Positions 6,158 through 8,581 of a stretch of DNA of 8,581 nt are shown piece by piece. Under the pieces are notes generated by a model, which was given only the letters and a program-made list of their open reading frames with translations, was not told where the DNA came from and ran no database searches. Numbering within the stretch: the stretch's first letter is position 1; every line of letters begins with the position of its first letter. The translations under genes and the position numbers were made by a program. The DNA is from Terriglobus sp. (lineage in GTDB: Bacteria > Acidobacteriota > Terriglobia > Terriglobales > Acidobacteriaceae): contig JAHFTZ010000070.1 of the NCBI GenBank assembly GCA_023265355.1, positions 1 through 8,581 of the forward strand. The letters run 5' to 3'.

Positions 6158-8192
6158 ACTTCACGGGCGCAGCAAACTCCTCGTTGATCCACTTCCGCAC
6201 CGCCTCATAGTTCTGCGGTCGACCGAGGAAGTTCTTCACCAGCGTATTGGCGCTCACGCTCCCACCCGGCTCCAGCACCGTCTTGCGATAGCGCATCGCC
6301 GTCGGTCCATCCAGCAGGTTCTCCTGGTCGAACTGCGCGAAGAAATCCACCGCGATCACCTTACTCTGCATATACGTGTAGTAGTTCGAGCTGTAGTCCA
6401 TCAGGTGCGTGAAGGTCGTATACATCCGGTTCTCTGGAGACTCGGTAAACGCGCCGTACTTCAGATAGCCCTCGTGCAGCATGGTATCCAGGTCCACCGT
6501 CTGCGGCGCGCGGTCGTGCATCGTTAGCGAAAACTCCGCCAGCATCAACTGCCGCTCGATAAAGATGCCGCGCGCAAAGGCGCCTGCCTTCACCATCTTG
6601 TCGAAGAGTTCCTTCGGCATCGGCGCGCCCGTCTTCGCGTCTTTGGCGAACGTATCAATCACGCCGCGATTGGCGAAGAACTCCTCCAGCATCTGCGAAG
6701 GCGCTTCGACAAAATCCCACTCGACGGAAAATGGCCCAATGGCCTCCCACTCCTGGTGAGCGCCGAGAACGTTATGCATCATGTGTCCGAACTCGTGGAA
6801 AAAAATAACAACGTCCTCATACTCCATCAGACCGGAATCGTCTGACCCTCCTCCGGCGAAGTTTCCATTCAACCGCGCTTCGGGAAGAGCCATATCACGC
6901 TTGCCCGCCACCACCGTATCGGAGTCGAACCACTTGTCCTTGCCCTCGCGTGGATGCATGTCCATGTAGATTCGCCCGAGCTTGGTTCCCCCCGGCGTAA
7001 CGCCATCCGTCACGTCAAAGACTGTCACCGAGGGGTCCCAGACCTCGGCGTCTTTCACTTGTACGAAGCTGATATGGAAGAGCCTGGACGCCACATGCAG
7101 AACGCCCTCCTGCACCTGCGCGAAAGGGAAGTAGCTCCGCACCGACTGCGAGTCGAACCCATAGATTTCGCGCCGATACTGCTCCATCCAGTAGCTTGAG
7201 CTGTACTCTGGAATTTCTGTGATCGAACTGTCCTTTGATTTCGCGAAGGCGATCAGCTCGGCCTTTTCCTTCGCCGCTACAGGCCGCGCAGCCTTGTCCA
7301 GCTCCTCGATCAGCAGACGCACATTTGCAGGCGTGGCCACCATCTTGTCCGCCGTCGCCAACTCCGCCCACGAGGCAAATCCCAACAGCTGCGCCAGCTC
7401 CGAACGCACACCCAGAACCTGCAACAGAAGGTCCTTGTTCGCCGGATACGCCCTCGTGTTGTACGTCGTAAATATTCGCTGCCGCAGGGCCGTCGACTTC
7501 GCATACGTCATGACCGGGCCATAATCCGGTTCGTCGGTCGTGATCGTAATCACGCCCTCGGAGTTGGCCGGATGCCGGGCGATATAATCCGCTGGAAGCC
7601 CGTCCAGCTCCGCCACATCCTTCACCTCGATGTGGCCAATGCTCTCATCGACGTTTCGCTGGAAGCTCAGCATCAGCCCGGTCAGCTTGTCCTGCAGATC
7701 ACGCACCTTGTTCCGTGTCGCCTCATCTTTATCCACACCCGCCAGGCGATACTCCCGCAGCGTCTTCTCCATGTAGAACTTCGTCGGCGCATCGGCCTTT
7801 GCAAGGTCTACCGCGCATAATGCTTCATACACCGCGCGATTCAGAGACAGTTCATCCCACGCCTTACGAATACGCTGACTCTCTACCTGGGCCGCATCGC
7901 GCAATTCTTTCTTCGGCGAAGCGCTGCTCAGAAGGTTCGCCCCGCTGTTCGCCGTATCCAAAGCGCGCGTCGCCTCATCGAAGGGAGCCAGCGTATTCTC
8001 CACCGTGCGTGCACCCTTCACGGCCAGCAACTGCGCCTCCAGCCTCGCGGCCTCGTCCAGATGCCCCTGCACCCACGCATGCATCGCCGCCGCGTCGGGA
8101 TCTCCAACCCACACCCTCAAGGGATCGCTCGCTCCCTGTGCCACGCCAATCGCTCCCGTCGCCAATACCGTTCCTGCCATAATCTCTGCCAT
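6156..8192 (-). CDS. M3-family zinc oligopeptidase (thimet oligopeptidase / Dcp-like)
   Basis: The 678-residue product is a zinc metallopeptidase that degrades short peptides. The zinc site HEFGH lies at about residues 466-470, within VVIFFHEFGHMMHNVLG. The third ligand is probably Glu496 in DFVEAPSQMLEEFF, where M3 enzymes have DFVE-PSQ. The C-terminal THLMDYSSNYYTY matches the substrate-binding segment of M3 enzymes (H-Y-YY-Y), but the glycines normally before the tyrosines are replaced by Asp-Tyr and one residue is missing. Length agrees with OpdA and Dcp (about 680). The open frame extends to 8453, but the extra 87 residues are unlike M3 proteins and overlap the divergent P450 gene. I start at 8192, 12 bases after AGGAG; ATG at 8180 is nearly as good. 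Residues 5-22 (MAGTVLATGAIGVAQGAS) could be a poor signal peptide, so export is uncertain. Whether it cleaves as dipeptidase or oligopeptidase cannot be told. Confidence 0.93.
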   Translation of the reverse strand: MAEIMAGTVLATGAIGVAQGASDPLRVWVGDPDAAAMHAWVQGHLDEAARLEAQLLAVKGARTVENTLAPFDEATRALDTANSGANLLSSASPKKELRDAAQVESQRIRKAWDELSLNRAVYEALCAVDLAKADAPTKFYMEKTLREYRLAGVDKDEATRNKVRDLQDKLTGLMLSFQRNVDESIGHIEVKDVAELDGLPADYIARHPANSEGVITITTDEPDYGPVMTYAKSTALRQRIFTTYNTRAYPANKDLLLQVLGVRSELAQLLGFASWAELATADKMVATPANVRLLIEELDKAARPVAAKEKAELIAFAKSKDSSITEIPEYSSSYWMEQYRREIYGFDSQSVRSYFPFAQVQEGVLHVASRLFHISFVQVKDAEVWDPSVTVFDVTDGVTPGGTKLGRIYMDMHPREGKDKWFDSDTVVAGKRDMALPEARLNGNFAGGGSDDSGLMEYEDVVIFFHEFGHMMHNVLGAHQEWEAIGPFSVEWDFVEAPSQMLEEFFANRGVIDTFAKDAKTGAPMPKELFDKMVKAGAFARGIFIERQLMLAEFSLTMHDRAPQTVDLDTMLHEGYLKYGAFTESPENRMYTTFTHLMDYSSNYYTYMQSKVIAVDFFAQFDQENLLDGPTAMRYRKTVLEPGGSVSANTLVKNFLGRPQNYEAVRKWINEEFAAPVK

Positions 8193-8236
8193 CTCCAACT
8201 GCAACTCCTGTTGCGGAGAATACCACTCCGCGACAG

Positions 8237-8265
8237 ATCTTACGAAAGCGAAGCCCAGGTGCCCA
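8237..8265 (-). promoter_or_regulatory. Possible sigma-70-type promoter of the M3 peptidase gene
   Basis: Read on the minus strand, TGGGCA (8260-8265) and TAAGAT (8237-8242) are separated by 17 bases; each matches 4 of 6 consensus bases. Transcription would start near 8230, leaving a leader of about 40 bases that includes the AGGAG site. The match is modest. Confidence 0.3.
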
Positions 8266-8289
8266 TCTACTGTTTTGGGACAGAGGTAT

Positions 8290-8303
8290 GTGCAAAATTG
8301 CAC
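8290..8303. promoter_or_regulatory. 14-base palindrome, candidate operator between the peptidase and P450 genes
   Basis: GTGCAA (8290-8295) and TTGCAC (8298-8303) are perfect inverted repeats around AA. The site lies about 25 bases upstream of the possible peptidase -35 element and about 70 bases before the P450 start, so one dimeric regulator could act on both genes. No regulator gene is in the window and I do not recognise the site as belonging to a known family. The remainder of 8193-8371 shows no clear P450 promoter. Confidence 0.35.
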
Positions 8304-8371
8304 CCGCATGGAATAAACAAAAACCCGGCGCGTTAATCCATTGAGGCAAAATTCCCTTGCAGAGAGATGAG

Positions 8372-8581
8372 ATGAGCAAACAGGCCCACGTAGTTCTTCC
8401 AAATCCCCTCGACCCCACGTTCCAGAAAGATCCCCACGCGGTCTATGACCCACTGCGTGCCACCCATCCGGTCTACCGCGACACGGAGAAGAAACGCGTC
8501 CTCGTCACCCGGGCCAAAGAGGTCGGGGAGCTCCTGAACGACCGCGAAGTACCTTGCGATCCCAGAAAGACTCTCCCCGAT
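8372..8581 (+). CDS. Cytochrome P450, N-terminal fragment (3' end outside window)
   Basis: Seventy codons run from ATG at 8372 to the window end without a stop. The translation contains NPLDPTFQKDPHAVYDPLR, then HPVYRDTEKKRVLVTRAKEV and GELLNDREVPCDPRKT. This order (F-DP-VYD-LR, HPV, strand with VLVTR-KEV, LL-D, DPR) is that of the N-terminal part of soluble bacterial P450s. P450s are heme monooxygenases that need a ferredoxin or other reductase partner. There is no membrane anchor. The I-helix threonine, the ExxR pair and the heme-binding cysteine lie beyond the window, so catalytic competence and substrate cannot be judged. Just upstream is a weak GAGAGA ribosome binding site. The gene is divergent from the M3 peptidase gene, with 179 bases between the starts. 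Confidence 0.8.
   Translation, partial: MSKQAHVVLPNPLDPTFQKDPHAVYDPLRATHPVYRDTEKKRVLVTRAKEVGELLNDREVPCDPRKTLPD

Noticed and set aside
6114..6527. Plus-strand open frame opposite the peptidase 3' end
   Set aside because: The His/Arg/Val-rich translation is an antisense shadow of the conserved M3 C-terminal domain.
8193..8453. Extension of the M3 peptidase by 87 residues
   Set aside because: It covers the intergenic palindrome and overlaps the P450 start on the other strand; the translated residues are unlike M3 proteins.
1..8581. CRISPR array, tRNA, rRNA, insertion sequence or toxin-antitoxin pair
   Set aside because: No regularly spaced direct repeats, no cloverleaf or rRNA signature, no transposase and no small gene pair were seen on either strand.

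Overview
The window looks like chromosomal DNA from an acidobacterium, probably of the Terriglobia type (relatives of Granulicella, Terriglobus or Edaphobacter). The grounds are high GC in the housekeeping genes, an Oar-like TonB-dependent receptor of about 1100 residues with an N-terminal carboxypeptidase-regulatory-like domain, and an intergenic element starting GTCATTTCGACCGAGCGCGC and ending GGGATGAC of a kind I associate with these genomes. This placement is inferred from gene style; no rRNA gene is present to confirm it.

Layout, left to right. Positions 1-402 are the 3' end of a family-35 beta-galactosidase gene (+). Positions 403-729 are an intergenic stretch with an interspersed repeat-like element and two perfect hairpins. 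rsfS, the ribosomal silencing factor gene (+), lies at 730-1335 and carries an unusual lysine/alanine-rich tail. A perfect 26-base palindrome at 1354-1379 sits between rsfS and the converging gene. A large TonB-dependent receptor gene (-) occupies 1400-4711. Its leader (4712-4972) contains several inverted repeats and separates it from the divergent rlmH gene (+, 4973-5416), which is followed 4 bases later by cobO (+, 5421-5972). cobO converges on an M3-family zinc oligopeptidase gene (-, 6156-8192). A divergent intergenic region (8193-8371) with a 14-base palindrome leads to the 5' end of a cytochrome P450 gene (+, 8372 to the window end).

Functionally the window is mixed. RsfS and RlmH both act on the large ribosomal subunit and are adjacent in many bacteria; here an oppositely oriented receptor gene of lower apparent GC lies between them. 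CobO adenosylates corrinoids and seems to be co-transcribed with rlmH. The GH35 enzyme, the receptor, the peptidase and the P450 would fit a heterotroph living on plant polymers and peptides, but nothing ties them into one pathway.

I found no mobile element ORF, CRISPR array, tRNA or rRNA, and no convincing undescribed multi-gene system. The most interesting points are the RsfS tail, the split rsfS/rlmH pair, the structured leader of the receptor gene, and the palindrome between the peptidase and P450 genes.
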